From the IMG/VR virus record IMGVR_UViG_3300038701_002113, positions 1 through 40,963 of that record: 40,963 nucleotides of DNA. The stretch is one strand, 5' to 3'. The position numbers were made by a program, and so were the translations under genes. This document shows, piece by piece, positions 13,264-20,156 of this stretch. The notes below the pieces were generated by a model that was given only the letters and a program-made list of their open reading frames with translations, had not been told where the DNA came from and ran no database searches. The stretch comes from a virus. Numbering within the stretch: the first letter of the stretch is position 1; every line of letters starts with the position of its first letter.

Positions 13264-13480
13264 CGCCGTCGCCGATCTGGACTGGGTTTTGAGACTGACC
13301 TTCGCGGCGCTCCAGCTCGTTGTCTACCGCCTCACGAATGAACGCGGCGCGCTGTTTCGGCCCCGCCACCTTCTCGATGCGGTCCAGCGCCTCCTGCGTC
13401 AGGCGCACAACGGTTGGCTTCACGTTCATCGGCGGGCGTCCCATCCGCCCGCTGCTATCCGATATCGGAAATTCGGTCAA
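13247..13480 (-). CDS. Ribbon-helix-helix (CopG-like) regulator
   Basis: A 77-aa protein. Residues about 12-58 form an RHH domain: a GRPPMNVKPTVVRLTQEALD strand-helix unit, then GPKQRAAFIREAVDNELERR as the second helix. Start at the TTG 13480 is supported by GAGGAAG five bases upstream; ATGs at 13444 and 13429 are alternatives. RHH dimers bind short palindromes, and three GATATC-centred palindromes lie at and just upstream of its start, which suggests autoregulation of this operon and control of the divergent 13582-15344 genes. Confidence 0.8.
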   Translation of the reverse strand: MTEFPISDSSGRMGRPPMNVKPTVVRLTQEALDRIEKVAGPKQRAAFIREAVDNELERREGQSQNPVQIGDGDGEKR

Positions 13481-13542
13481 AGATTCTTCCTCGGCAGTAA
13501 GCGATATCGCTTATTGACCAAGTAACCGATATCGCTTATTCA
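13456..13542. promoter_or_regulatory. GATATC palindromes and divergent promoters
   Basis: Three palindromes share the core CGATATCG: TCCGATATCGGA centred at 13463.5, the 16-bp perfect TAAGCGATATCGCTTA (13498-13513) centred at 13505.5 and ACCGATATCGCTTA centred at 13530.5. TTGACC at 13514-13519 with a TTATTC about 17 bp on could be a rightward promoter between the second and third sites. They fit operators for the RHH protein, or subsites of a resolvase site. Confidence 0.6.
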
Positions 13543-13581
13543 GTCAACAGACGATCCAACAACCGCCGGAGGAACAGCACC

Positions 13582-13773
13582 ATGCAGACGGAACAGCAGT
13601 ATCTCGACGCCATCGACGCCGAAGCGGTGCGGATTGGCTACATGCCCAAGGGCCAAAGCCTCGTCGGCACTACCGGCTCGGAGCCTTGGCTTGAAGCGTG
13701 GCGCGACGATCCGACCTTGACCGCAGAAGAACAGGTCGAGGCCGAAGTCCAAGCTGCGCGCGAATCCATTTAA
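13582..13773 (+). CDS. Small acidic accessory protein
   Basis: A 63-aa acidic protein beginning MQTEQQYLDAIDAEAVRIGY. Two helices flank a GTTGSEPWLEAWRDD segment. CCGGAGGAA is a strong ribosome site. It is the first gene after the rightward promoter next to the RHH operators. Unknown function. Confidence 0.65.
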   Translation: MQTEQQYLDAIDAEAVRIGYMPKGQSLVGTTGSEPWLEAWRDDPTLTAEEQVEAEVQAARESI

Positions 13774-13786
13774 CCCCGGAGGCCAT

Positions 13787-14074
13787 ATGACACCGGAAGA
13801 AATCATCCCCGAAAGCGAGATTGATCGCGTCCACGGAAATGCAAACTTCGGCCCCATGCCGAAACGCCGGGTGGTCGATGAGGGAGTGCTGAAATACGCC
13901 TTCGGATACCAGAGCGGCTACACTCAATTGCAGATCCTGATCGAGCACAGCCTGATCCGCAAGCCGAAGCCCGGCAGCTACAAGTCCACGCTCACGGCGA
14001 AGGGGCAACGCTACCTGCGCGCCATGAAGGGCGAGACGCGCATCGAAGCGCTGCTCGACACCATGTCCAGATAA
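13787..14074 (+). CDS. Small accessory protein, possible winged helix
   Basis: A 95-aa protein beginning MTPEEIIPESEIDRVHGNAN. Residues 30-85 look like a winged helix: LKYAFGYQSGYTQLQILIEH, then LIRKPKPGSYKSTLTAKGQR, the latter a typical 'L-T-x-K-G' wing. CCCCGGAGGCC before the ATG is the repeated leader of this gene set. It may bind DNA. Confidence 0.6.
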   Translation: MTPEEIIPESEIDRVHGNANFGPMPKRRVVDEGVLKYAFGYQSGYTQLQILIEHSLIRKPKPGSYKSTLTAKGQRYLRAMKGETRIEALLDTMSR

Positions 14075-14094
14075 CCCCAAGGAGCGAGGCCGAT

Positions 14095-14343
14095 ATGGCG
14101 AAGCCGATCACCACCAAGGAAATCAAGCCGATGATTGACGATTTCGGCGGGCGAAAGCGCATTGCATTTCTGACCGGCGGCACAACCCGGTTCGGGACAC
14201 CCAGAATCGTCAGACGCAAACCGCAACAGCGGAATTGGAATGGCGTGTCGGTTTGGGTGGTGCAGTATTCTGGCCTCGCAGCGCTGGTCGATCCGGTCGA
14301 GATCGACGGGCATCTTGTCCCGCAGATCGCCTACTCAATCTAA
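14095..14343 (+). CDS. Small unknown accessory protein
   Basis: An 82-aa basic protein beginning MAKPITTKEIKPMIDDFGGR. It appears beta-rich (KRIAFLTGGTTRFGTPRIVR, then WNGVSVWVVQY). The ribosome site is AAGGAGCGAGG. No family recognised. Confidence 0.6.
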   Translation: MAKPITTKEIKPMIDDFGGRKRIAFLTGGTTRFGTPRIVRRKPQQRNWNGVSVWVVQYSGLAALVDPVEIDGHLVPQIAYSI

Positions 14344-14367
14344 ATCCAACTAACCCCGGAGGCCGAT

Positions 14368-14724
14368 ATGAAATTTCAAGACCGTGTTGACCGCTGGCTG
14401 CTGGCCTGCTTCGGACCAAAGATCGCGCGGGACGCAACAGAGAGGAACCACCGTTTTCTTGAGGAAGCACTTGAACTAGCCCAGGCGTGTGACTGCACGA
14501 AGGCCGAAGCCTTGCAACTTGTAGACTATGTGTTCGGACGGGAACAGGGCGACATCGGGCAAGAGGTCGGCGGCGTAATGAACACGCTCGCGGCCCTCTG
14601 CCTTGCTCGCGATCTCGACATGATCGAAGCCGGTCACATCGAACTGGACCGCTGCTGGACGAAGGTCGAGAAGATCCGTGCCAAGCAGGCAGCGAAGCCG
14701 AAGTTTTCGCCCCTGCTACAGTAA
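14368..14724 (+). CDS. MazG-like NTP pyrophosphohydrolase
   Basis: A 118-aa all-helical protein. RNHRFLEEALELAQACDCTK supplies the E-E-x-x-E metal-binding helix, and GQEVGGVMNTLAALCLARDL the second conserved helix. WTKVEKIRAKQAAKPK matches the usual end of the alphaproteobacterial DUF550-like proteins I recall. Members of this all-alpha superfamily split (d)NTPs to monophosphate and pyrophosphate, acting as house-cleaning enzymes or shaping nucleotide pools. Here it may counter host alarmones or nucleotide-depleting defences, an inference. It shares the repeated CCCCGGAGGCC leader. Confidence 0.78.
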   Translation: MKFQDRVDRWLLACFGPKIARDATERNHRFLEEALELAQACDCTKAEALQLVDYVFGREQGDIGQEVGGVMNTLAALCLARDLDMIEAGHIELDRCWTKVEKIRAKQAAKPKFSPLLQ

Positions 14725-14746
14725 TCCAACAATCCCCGGAGGCCAC

Positions 14747-14989
14747 ATGACACCGTATATACCGTTAGACATTCTCGAAGGCGCTGCGCGCCGCACTGAC
14801 GCCTACATGACCGACTTCGGCATAGTATCCACTTGGGCAATGCACCCGATCGGCCTGCGTTTTGAGGCGCAATCAGGGGCAGACTGCATCAGCCGCCTCG
14901 TGGCATGGTCCGATCTGGCTGCGGCGCGTCTGCCCGGAGAGCTTCTCCACAATGCTGAAAAGGCCGCACTTGCCGGCCTGTCCAACTAG
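14747..14989 (+). CDS. Small unknown accessory protein
   Basis: An 80-aa protein beginning MTPYIPLDILEGAARRTDAY. It has a WAMHPIGLRFEAQSGAD beta segment and a helical end. The ATG at 14747 follows the CCCCGGAGGCC leader. No family recognised. Confidence 0.6.
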   Translation: MTPYIPLDILEGAARRTDAYMTDFGIVSTWAMHPIGLRFEAQSGADCISRLVAWSDLAAARLPGELLHNAEKAALAGLSN

Positions 14990-15041
14990 CCCGCCGAGAC
15001 GGATGATCTCGCCGGTCCCAAAAATCCCGAAAGGAACGACG

Positions 15042-15344
15042 ATGAACGGAATTGAGCGCATCGCCGCAGAGCGCAAGCGGCAGATTGAGCGCGAGGGCTG
15101 GACGCTCGAGCATGACGACACGCACACAGGGCAGGAGTTGAACGCCGCGGCGGTCGCGTATGCCGCCGCGAACCTCGACCGGGACAACGCCGGTGAGGAA
15201 ACCGCGCGCGCTGTGTTTTTCCCCGCCGATTGGGATGCTGGATGGTGGAAGCCCAGCGTCGACCCGATCCGCAACCTTGAAAAAGCTGGCGCGCTGATCG
15301 CCGCCGAAATCGACCGCCTGCAACGCTTGGCAGGCGAGTCCTGA
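15042..15344 (+). CDS. Conserved phage protein, IAxERxRQI family
   Basis: A 100-aa protein beginning MNGIERIAAERKRQIEREGW. The order IAAERKRQIEREGW, then LEHDDTHTGQEL, then WWKPSVDPIRNLEKAGALIA and AEIDRLQR is a common small phage family that I recall from many proteobacterial phages and that has no established role. Conserved acidic and His residues (EHDDTH) may bind metal. AAAGGAA precedes the ATG. It ends just before the terminator. Confidence 0.7.
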   Translation: MNGIERIAAERKRQIEREGWTLEHDDTHTGQELNAAAVAYAAANLDRDNAGEETARAVFFPADWDAGWWKPSVDPIRNLEKAGALIAAEIDRLQRLAGES

Positions 15345-15363
15345 AAACGCCCCCCGAGAACGC

Positions 15364-15399
15364 AAAAAGCCCCGCCAGGCGCGAACCGAGGCGGGGCTT
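15364..15399 (-). terminator. Strong terminator of the late operon
   Basis: AAGCCCCGCC (15367-15376) and GGCGGGGCTT (15390-15399) form a perfect 10-bp stem with a 13-nt loop. On the minus strand five T follow, so it should end the long leftward late transcript, 40 bp after the stop at 15439. It may also act on the rightward accessory genes, though with a poorer T tract. Confidence 0.85.
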
Positions 15400-15438
15400 C
15401 TGTAATGGCCATGTGCAATTCAGCGCGGCGTCGAAATA

Positions 15439-15702
15439 CTACACCTCCACCACCGCCAACCTGACAGACTCCTGCATCGTCCTGCCCCCGCTTGTCGTAA
15501 TTGTGCACTCTATCGAATACAGGCCTGCGGTTCCGCCGCTGATCCAGACCGTCGAGATTTGGCTTGTTGCCGACTCTGAATCCATTGTCAGACCGGCGGG
15601 CACGGTAAACGCGCTGGTGCTGATCGTGTCTCCAGCCAGGCGCGCGGTCCAGTCGACTGCGTAGTCCAGCACCTCATCCGGGTCTTTGTTCGGCCATCTC
15701 AT
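15439..15702 (-). CDS. Phage fibre-tail adaptor-like protein
   Basis: An 87-aa protein beginning MRWPNKDPDEVLDYAVDWTA. The order WPNKDPDEVLDYAVDWTARL, then DTISTSAFTVPAGL and WISGGTAGLYSIECTI is that of small 'fibre-tail adaptor' proteins common in siphophages, an Ig-like beta sandwich. It is the last gene of the late operon and pairs with the repetitive fibre just upstream. Confidence 0.75.
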   Translation of the reverse strand: MRWPNKDPDEVLDYAVDWTARLAGDTISTSAFTVPAGLTMDSESATSQISTVWISGGTAGLYSIECTITTSGGRTMQESVRLAVVEV

Positions 15703-15714
15703 CTATCAACTCTC

Positions 15715-17268
15715 CTATGCGGATGCAGAACGCAATTGCGCGGGGACCGCTGCCGACCGGACCTGCGCCGAGACGGTGGCAGATCGATCCTGCGCGGACA
15801 CGGTGACGGTGCGGCGGGGCGGCACGTCCGGGGCCACGCCGGGCGTAGACACCGTTGGCGCGAGTCCTGCCGCTGTGGCGCTGCCTGCGGCAGGGGCTGC
15901 GTTGGCGTTGGCAGTGATGGACGGAACCAGCCCCGCGCCCTGCGCCGCTCCGGCCCCAGGGGATGCGGTTGTGTCCGTGCCGGTAGATACAGACGGGGCC
16001 AACCCTGCGCCTGGCGCTGCGCCCTGTCCGGGTTCTACCGTAGCCCCCGCGCTGACCGCCGGTGCCAGCCCAAGGCCCGCCGCCGTACCATTGTCCGGCG
16101 ATGCCGCGACATTGGCCGCGACGGTCGGCGCTAGGCCCGCGCCTGTTCCGGCACCTGCCCCGGGTTCGGCGGTTGCGCTGCTGCCGGTGCTGACGGATGG
16201 CGCAAACCCCAGGCCGGTTGCGGATCCAGCCCCAGGGGCCGTGACAGAGTTTGCCGAAACGACAGGGGCAAGCCCGCCCGCCGTCGCCACACCGGCTCCC
16301 GGTTCCGCCGTGGCATTGCTTCCCGCGCTGACAGTCGGTGCCAGCCCTGCGCCTGTAGCCGATCCAGCGGCAGGGGCTGCCGTCGATGCTGCTGCGATGG
16401 AAGGGGCGGCCCCTGCCCCGGTTGCAGCGCCCTGCGCCGGGTCCGATGCCGCGCCAGCCGCCACAGCCGGAGTGACGCCGGAACCTGTTGCCGCGCCTGC
16501 GCCAGGCTCTGCTGTCGCATTGCTTCCGGCACTGACGGACGGGGCTAAACCCGCACCCGTAGCGCTGCCTGCGCCGGGGGATGCCGTGGCCCCTGCCGAT
16601 ACCGTTGGCGCGGACCCTGCGCCCGTCCCTGCCCCCACGCCGGGCAAGGCGGTTGCGTCCGTGCCCCCGGCTGCGGGGCCGATGGCGATTGAGGCCGAGG
16701 CCCACCACCGCGAGTTGTTGATTTCCGTCGCGCCGGGGGTTTCCTCCCCTTCGGTCGCCACGATCTTCGAGAACATCGCGATGCCGTTCGGGGACTCCTG
16801 CAGCGCTTCTGTGGTGTAGCCGCTTGGACCAGAGACGAGGGTCTGATTGGTTCGCCACCCGGCGCAGGCCAACACCAGCGCATTGTCCGCTGGCGTCGTT
16901 ATCGGGTAGAAAGCAGGGTTGGCGCTCAGGGCATCCACGCGCGACGGGTCGGCAACGGTGATGCCGTCATAGTCCCCGCCGGTGATGCGGGCATAGATCA
17001 ACTCGACGTCGTTCCCCGCCGCTTGCGTCAGCGTTTCGGAGCTTCCTTCCGTTCCATCAGCCTCACGGGTAAAAACATCCATCTGGCAGGTGGACGTCCC
17101 CGCGAAGGTGCGATTTGTCCAGCCCGTCAACCCGGAGACAGAGCCGTCATTGAAGGAGAACATGACGATCACGAGGGTGTCGCCCGAGGCCACCCCGGTC
17201 GGCTTGTCTACCGTCGCGGAACCGCTGGTCCCGCTCCCGATTTCAGTTGATGCGACCTGGACAGCCAT
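15715..17268 (-). CDS. Repetitive tail fibre protein
   Basis: A 517-aa protein. Residues 1-200 look like a beta-rich head domain (ASTEIGSGTSGSATVDKPTG and SSETLTQAAGNDVELIYARI). Residues about 205-477 are 12 tandem repeats of some 22-24 aa with the consensus ATAxPGAGxATGAGLAPxVSA. The C-terminus has three 9-residue repeats (TVSAQDRSA, TVSAQVRSA, AVPAQLRSA). Low charge, Ala/Gly/Pro richness and the repeats suit an extended fibre or a display protein. It lies between a small structural gene and the fibre-tail adaptor. The usual host-binding tip is not evident. Confidence 0.7.
   Translation of the reverse strand: MAVQVASTEIGSGTSGSATVDKPTGVASGDTLVIVMFSFNDGSVSGLTGWTNRTFAGTSTCQMDVFTREADGTEGSSETLTQAAGNDVELIYARITGGDYDGITVADPSRVDALSANPAFYPITTPADNALVLACAGWRTNQTLVSGPSGYTTEALQESPNGIAMFSKIVATEGEETPGATEINNSRWWASASIAIGPAAGGTDATALPGVGAGTGAGSAPTVSAGATASPGAGSATGAGLAPSVSAGSNATAEPGAGAATGSGVTPAVAAGAASDPAQGAATGAGAAPSIAAASTAAPAAGSATGAGLAPTVSAGSNATAEPGAGVATAGGLAPVVSANSVTAPGAGSATGLGFAPSVSTGSSATAEPGAGAGTGAGLAPTVAANVAASPDNGTAAGLGLAPAVSAGATVEPGQGAAPGAGLAPSVSTGTDTTASPGAGAAQGAGLVPSITANANAAPAAGSATAAGLAPTVSTPGVAPDVPPRRTVTVSAQDRSATVSAQVRSAAVPAQLRSASA
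15838..16656 (-). repeat. 12 tandem ~68-bp coding repeats
   Basis: This part of the fibre gene encodes twelve units such as ATASPGAGSATGAGLAPSVS and ATAEPGAGAATGSGVTPAVA. Units differ at several positions, so the array is not fresh, yet it could change length by recombination. Confidence 0.75.
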
Positions 17269-17277
17269 TGCGTTGGA

Positions 17278-17739
17278 TTACGCCGCCGTGCCTGCGGTCG
17301 AAGCGTAGACGCCGCTCGCGTTGATCGTGACCGCCAGTGTGCCGTTGGTGGTCGAGACGCTGGAGCCATCCTCAAGTTCGCAATACCACATCGGGATATC
17401 GGTCGTTGCCAGAGATCCATTGGCGTCGGCATCGCGGACGATGATGGCATAGGCGGCACCCGAAATCGTCGAAGAAGTCCACGACTGGTCGTCGCAATCA
17501 ACAGTTGTGACCAGACCCGAGCGTGAAACCGACAGCGTGACCGCCTCCCCGTGCGTCGTGTAGCCGGTGCCGGAAATCTCGTTTGACGAAATGTCCGACC
17601 ATGTGTCGTCAGCCGATTGATCGGGTGTATAGCCGGTGCCGACGAGAACCATTCGGAAGCTGTCCGAACCGAGGTCAACGGTCCCGTTCCAAACGTTCAG
17701 ATGAGCGGTTCCATACATTGCCCATGCATTTGCAGCCAT
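17278..17739 (-). CDS. Small structural protein, fibre-associated
   Basis: A 153-aa beta-rich protein beginning MAANAWAMYGTAHLNVWNGT. The segment DLGSDSFRMVLVGTGYTPDQ followed by SDISSNEISGTGYTTHGEAV matches a recurrent family of small virion-like proteins in phages, of unknown exact role. It is 9 bp upstream of the repetitive fibre gene in the same message, so a fibre or baseplate accessory is likely. Confidence 0.65.
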   Translation of the reverse strand: MAANAWAMYGTAHLNVWNGTVDLGSDSFRMVLVGTGYTPDQSADDTWSDISSNEISGTGYTTHGEAVTLSVSRSGLVTTVDCDDQSWTSSTISGAAYAIIVRDADANGSLATTDIPMWYCELEDGSSVSTTNGTLAVTINASGVYASTAGTAA

Positions 17740-17743
17740 GTTT

Positions 17744-18082
17744 TCAGTCTCCTGTGTTCAGTCTGTAGCCGAGATTTCGGCAGGTTTCGATTTTCAGATC
17801 CGGGCGGCGCTGGCGAATGTGCCTCATCGACACCCTGATAATGTCGCCCTCAGGCCAGTCTGCCATGGGCCGGTCGTGATAGGCCGAGAACAAAAGCTCA
17901 TCGCGCGAAACCACCGCGCCCTTGGCGCTTTCCAGTCGGCGCACGATGCGGGATTGCAGCGGCGTCAGGCCTGGCAAGGGCGGCTCAAGCCCGCCGGTCA
18001 TGCCTTCGATCAGGAACAGCAGGTGTTCGATGGCCTCCGCCGGGGGCATCGCGGCGACCTCGGCGCGCAGGCCCGCGCTCAT
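17744..18082 (-). CDS. Lone OmpR/PhoB-type winged-helix regulator
   Basis: A 112-aa protein. Residues about 38-110 form a Trans_reg_C winged helix: LTPLQSRIVRRLESAKGAVV, then SRDELLFSAYHDRP, then DIIRVSMRHIRQRRPDLKIE as recognition helix and TCRNLGYRL as the wing. There is no receiver domain, only a 37-residue helical head. It sits in the late operon between lysis and fibre genes and overlaps the secreted-protein stop (ATGA 18079-18082). A DNA-binding regulator there is odd; it could tune late expression or act in the host. Confidence 0.75.
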   Translation of the reverse strand: MSAGLRAEVAAMPPAEAIEHLLFLIEGMTGGLEPPLPGLTPLQSRIVRRLESAKGAVVSRDELLFSAYHDRPMADWPEGDIIRVSMRHIRQRRPDLKIETCRNLGYRLNTGD

Positions 18083-18276
18083 CCGTCCGTCCCCCGGCTG
18101 CAGGTCCGCCCGATGAAGATCACCGTCACCCCCTCCAGCTCCGACGCCTTGAGGTATTCCGCCATCGCCTCACCGATCTGCCTGCAGTCCTGCGGCGTCT
18201 GCACCCAGCGCACATGCCGCTGGCATTCCGCCTCGCCGCGCGCCGCAAGGCACAGCGTCACCGCCAGCAGGATCAT
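18079..18276 (-). CDS. Small secreted protein
   Basis: A 65-aa protein beginning MILLAVTLCLAARGEAECQR. The first 15 residues form a short signal peptide with AARGEA as a likely cleavage zone, leaving a 50-residue domain with three Cys and a IGEAMAEYLKASELEGVTVI helix-strand. Both ends overlap neighbours as ATGA. Its place after Rz1 suggests an envelope role; no family recognised. Confidence 0.6.
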   Translation of the reverse strand: MILLAVTLCLAARGEAECQRHVRWVQTPQDCRQIGEAMAEYLKASELEGVTVIFIGRTCSRGTDG

Positions 18277-18557
18277 GGCGCCGCTCCGCAGTCCGGATCC
18301 GCGTCCTGTTCCGCCGCGGTCAACAGGCAGTCGACCGCCGAGATCCGGCCGTTCGCCGTGGCCAGACCGCTGCGCGCCTCCAGGTATCCGGCGGCCAGGT
18401 CGTTGGTCGTGTCGATCCGCCGCGCGGGCACGGTCACCGGCTGGCGCAGCGAGGCGGGGACATGCGGGCGCACCACCACGGTCTCGCGCTGCGTCAGCCA
18501 GTCACAGCCCGTCGTCAGCAGACAACAGCTTGCGCAGATGATCAGGCAAAGGCGCAT
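18273..18557 (-). CDS. Rz1: Rz1-like outer-membrane spanin lipoprotein
   Basis: A 94-aa protein beginning MRLCLIICASCCLLTTGCDW. The lipobox LTTGC places the lipidated Cys at 18, with Pro-containing PHVPASLRQPVTVPARR next, as in o-spanins. Its start lies inside the Rz-like gene (overlap 56 bp in another frame), the classic Rz/Rz1 layout. It would anchor in the outer membrane and fuse the membranes with the i-spanin. At the mature end four Cys could form disulphides. Confidence 0.75.
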   Translation of the reverse strand: MRLCLIICASCCLLTTGCDWLTQRETVVVRPHVPASLRQPVTVPARRIDTTNDLAAGYLEARSGLATANGRISAVDCLLTAAEQDADPDCGAAP

Positions 18558-18783
18558 CGGTCCCTCCGTAGATTTCAGCGATGGCGCTGGACAGGTCAGC
18601 CGCGCGGGCCTGTTCCTCGACCAGCAGGGCGCGGGCGATGTTTTCGGCAATCCGGGCCTGCGCGATCTGGCGGGCCAGTTCGGTGTTGGCGTCCCGCAGG
18701 TCGCGGCGGTCCTGCCACAGCCCCCAGCCGGCCCAGACCGCCACGGCCAGCGCGGCGGCCAGGGCAAGGGTCAGGCGGGCCAT
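18502..18783 (-). CDS. Rz: Rz-like inner-membrane spanin
   Basis: A 93-aa protein beginning MARLTLALAAALAVAVWAGW. One N-terminal transmembrane helix (3-23) is followed by a periplasmic coiled coil (RRDLRDANTELARQIAQARI). This is the i-spanin plan. Its ATG shares a base with the endolysin stop (TGATG at 18781-18785), and the lipoprotein gene is nested in its 3' end. Confidence 0.75.
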   Translation of the reverse strand: MARLTLALAAALAVAVWAGWGLWQDRRDLRDANTELARQIAQARIAENIARALLVEEQARAADLSSAIAEIYGGTDAPLPDHLRKLLSADDGL

Positions 18784-19568
18784 CACAGCCCCCGCAGGCA
18801 CAGCGCGGTTTCCTCGGTGCGGCGGTTGACCAGCCCCCGGATCACACGCCCGCCGGCCTTGTTCCACCAGCCGAGGGCGTGGCAGCCGCCGGCGATGTCG
18901 CCCGCGTTCAGCCGCCGGGTCGCGGTGGACCGGCCTGCCCCGGCCACGCCGACGTTGTAGGCGAAAGAGGTGTAGGCCCCGTCCCGCTCTGGCGTCAGGC
19001 GCGATTGCAGCGTCTCGGGCGTCAGGTAGCCGTGCCAGCCCGCGCGGTACGCGCGCAGACGCTTGCGCAGCATGGCCGCACACTCGGCCGCCGTGTAACT
19101 GTCGCCCGGGCGCACGCCCCTGGTCTCGCCATAGCAGACCGTCCAGACGTCCGGATCTGCGATGGTGTCGAGGTAGGCCTCTGTCCGCAGGCCCTCCCAT
19201 TTCGCCACCAGCGGCACCGCCACGGCAGCCCATGCGGCCTCGGACGGGACACCCACCGCGGACGCGGGCGCGGGTTCCTCGGGCACCTTTCCCATGCCCA
19301 TGACCAGCAGCAGCGCCGCCAGCGCGATCAGAACCGGAGAAAACAGCGTGTCGCGGCGGCCATCAAGCCCGCCCTGGTCGAGGTAGCGCAGCAGCTCGGC
19401 CAGCACGTACAGCACCAGCCCGATCCAGCCGAACAGGACAGGGTCCGGACCGGCACCGGTCAACTCGAACACCGCCAGCGGATAAAGCAGCGAGGCAAAA
19501 CCCGCGCGATTGGCCCAGAGCGACCAACTGCGCAGCGCGACCCGGCGCGCGTCAGGAACCAGTTTCAT
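18783..19568 (-). CDS. Lysozyme-type endolysin with N-terminal membrane segments
   Basis: A 261-aa protein. Residues 1-95 have three hydrophobic stretches (about 22-36, 43-62 and 75-93) like a small holin-type membrane domain. Residues 115-261 form a GH24 lysozyme: KWEGLRTEAYLD with catalytic Glu125 and Asp134, then WTVCYGETRG with Thr143, AYTSFAYNVGVAGAGRST and LGWWNKAGGRVIRGLVNRR near the end. It cleaves peptidoglycan beta-1,4 bonds. The membrane domain would export or tether the enzyme, with no Sec signal otherwise visible. AAGGAAAG precedes the ATG at 19568. A fusion of holin-like and lysozyme parts is uncommon. Confidence 0.85.
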   Translation of the reverse strand: MKLVPDARRVALRSWSLWANRAGFASLLYPLAVFELTGAGPDPVLFGWIGLVLYVLAELLRYLDQGGLDGRRDTLFSPVLIALAALLLVMGMGKVPEEPAPASAVGVPSEAAWAAVAVPLVAKWEGLRTEAYLDTIADPDVWTVCYGETRGVRPGDSYTAAECAAMLRKRLRAYRAGWHGYLTPETLQSRLTPERDGAYTSFAYNVGVAGAGRSTATRRLNAGDIAGGCHALGWWNKAGGRVIRGLVNRRTEETALCLRGL

Positions 19569-19683
19569 GTGTCTTTCCTTTCTTGGGGGCGGCATCCATC
19601 ACCAGCCACGGCGCAGGCCCGCACCCGGTCCCGAACAGCGGCCAGAGGTGCCACAGGCAGGCGCAGAGGACGCGGCAGATCAT
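19552..19683 (-). CDS. 43-aa coupled small protein
   Basis: A peptide beginning MICRVLCACLWHLWPLFGTG, with a hydrophobic Cys/Trp-rich head and a basic tail (APKKGKTHETGS). Its start overlaps the preceding stop (ATGA 19680-19683) and its stop overlaps the endolysin gene by 17 bp. It may be a short membrane peptide or just a coupling cistron that feeds ribosomes to the lysozyme start. Confidence 0.45.
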   Translation of the reverse strand: MICRVLCACLWHLWPLFGTGCGPAPWLVMDAAPKKGKTHETGS

Positions 19684-20156
19684 GGGGCCGCGCTGCGCGG
19701 GTGAATCGTGAATGTCGGCGAGGTGCGCCGCACCAGTTTTTCCCCGCCCGCATCCGGGTAAATGGTCCAGACAGTGTGCAACCGGTATTGTCCCGGCGGC
19801 CAATTGCAGTCGCGCGGATCGATCAGGAACCACCACGCCAGATCCAGCGGCACCGGCAGGTCCGCATCCGTTTGGTAATCCGTCGCGCCCTCATATGGTC
19901 TATATGAATAATACCGCCCGCTCGGTGTCCGCCTCATGAGCGTCGCGACCCATTTTCCCCGGAAAGGCCGCCGAATTTCGCGATCCCAGATCACGGATGG
20001 ACACTGGCCTTGCATCGAATCCTCGACCTCTGGCACGCCCGCCACAAACCACCATGACGGCGGCAAAGAGGCCTTGCCAAAGGACAACAGCGCGAGCATG
20101 GCCCACGCGACCACCAGAACGATGGACCAGAGCCGCCGGTTGGTTTGGTTGCTCAT
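19680..20156 (-). CDS. Membrane-anchored protein of the lysis region
   Basis: A 158-aa protein beginning MSNQTNRRLWSIVLVVAWAM. One N-terminal helix (about 9-28) anchors a beta-rich outer domain (WDREIRRPFRGKWVATLMRR, then WYLIDP-like and TVWTIYPD strands). Start 20156 overlaps the holin-like stop (ATGA). The domain resembles small phage and host periplasmic proteins of unknown role. Placement suggests an envelope function. Confidence 0.6.
   Translation of the reverse strand: MSNQTNRRLWSIVLVVAWAMLALLSFGKASLPPSWWFVAGVPEVEDSMQGQCPSVIWDREIRRPFRGKWVATLMRRTPSGRYYSYRPYEGATDYQTDADLPVPLDLAWWFLIDPRDCNWPPGQYRLHTVWTIYPDAGGEKLVRRTSPTFTIHPRSAAP

Noticed and set aside
15686-16819. Plus-strand repetitive open frame opposite the repeat fibre
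   Set aside because: It mirrors the fibre's DNA repeats; the fibre frame has a structured N-terminal domain and fits the late operon, the mirror frame does not.
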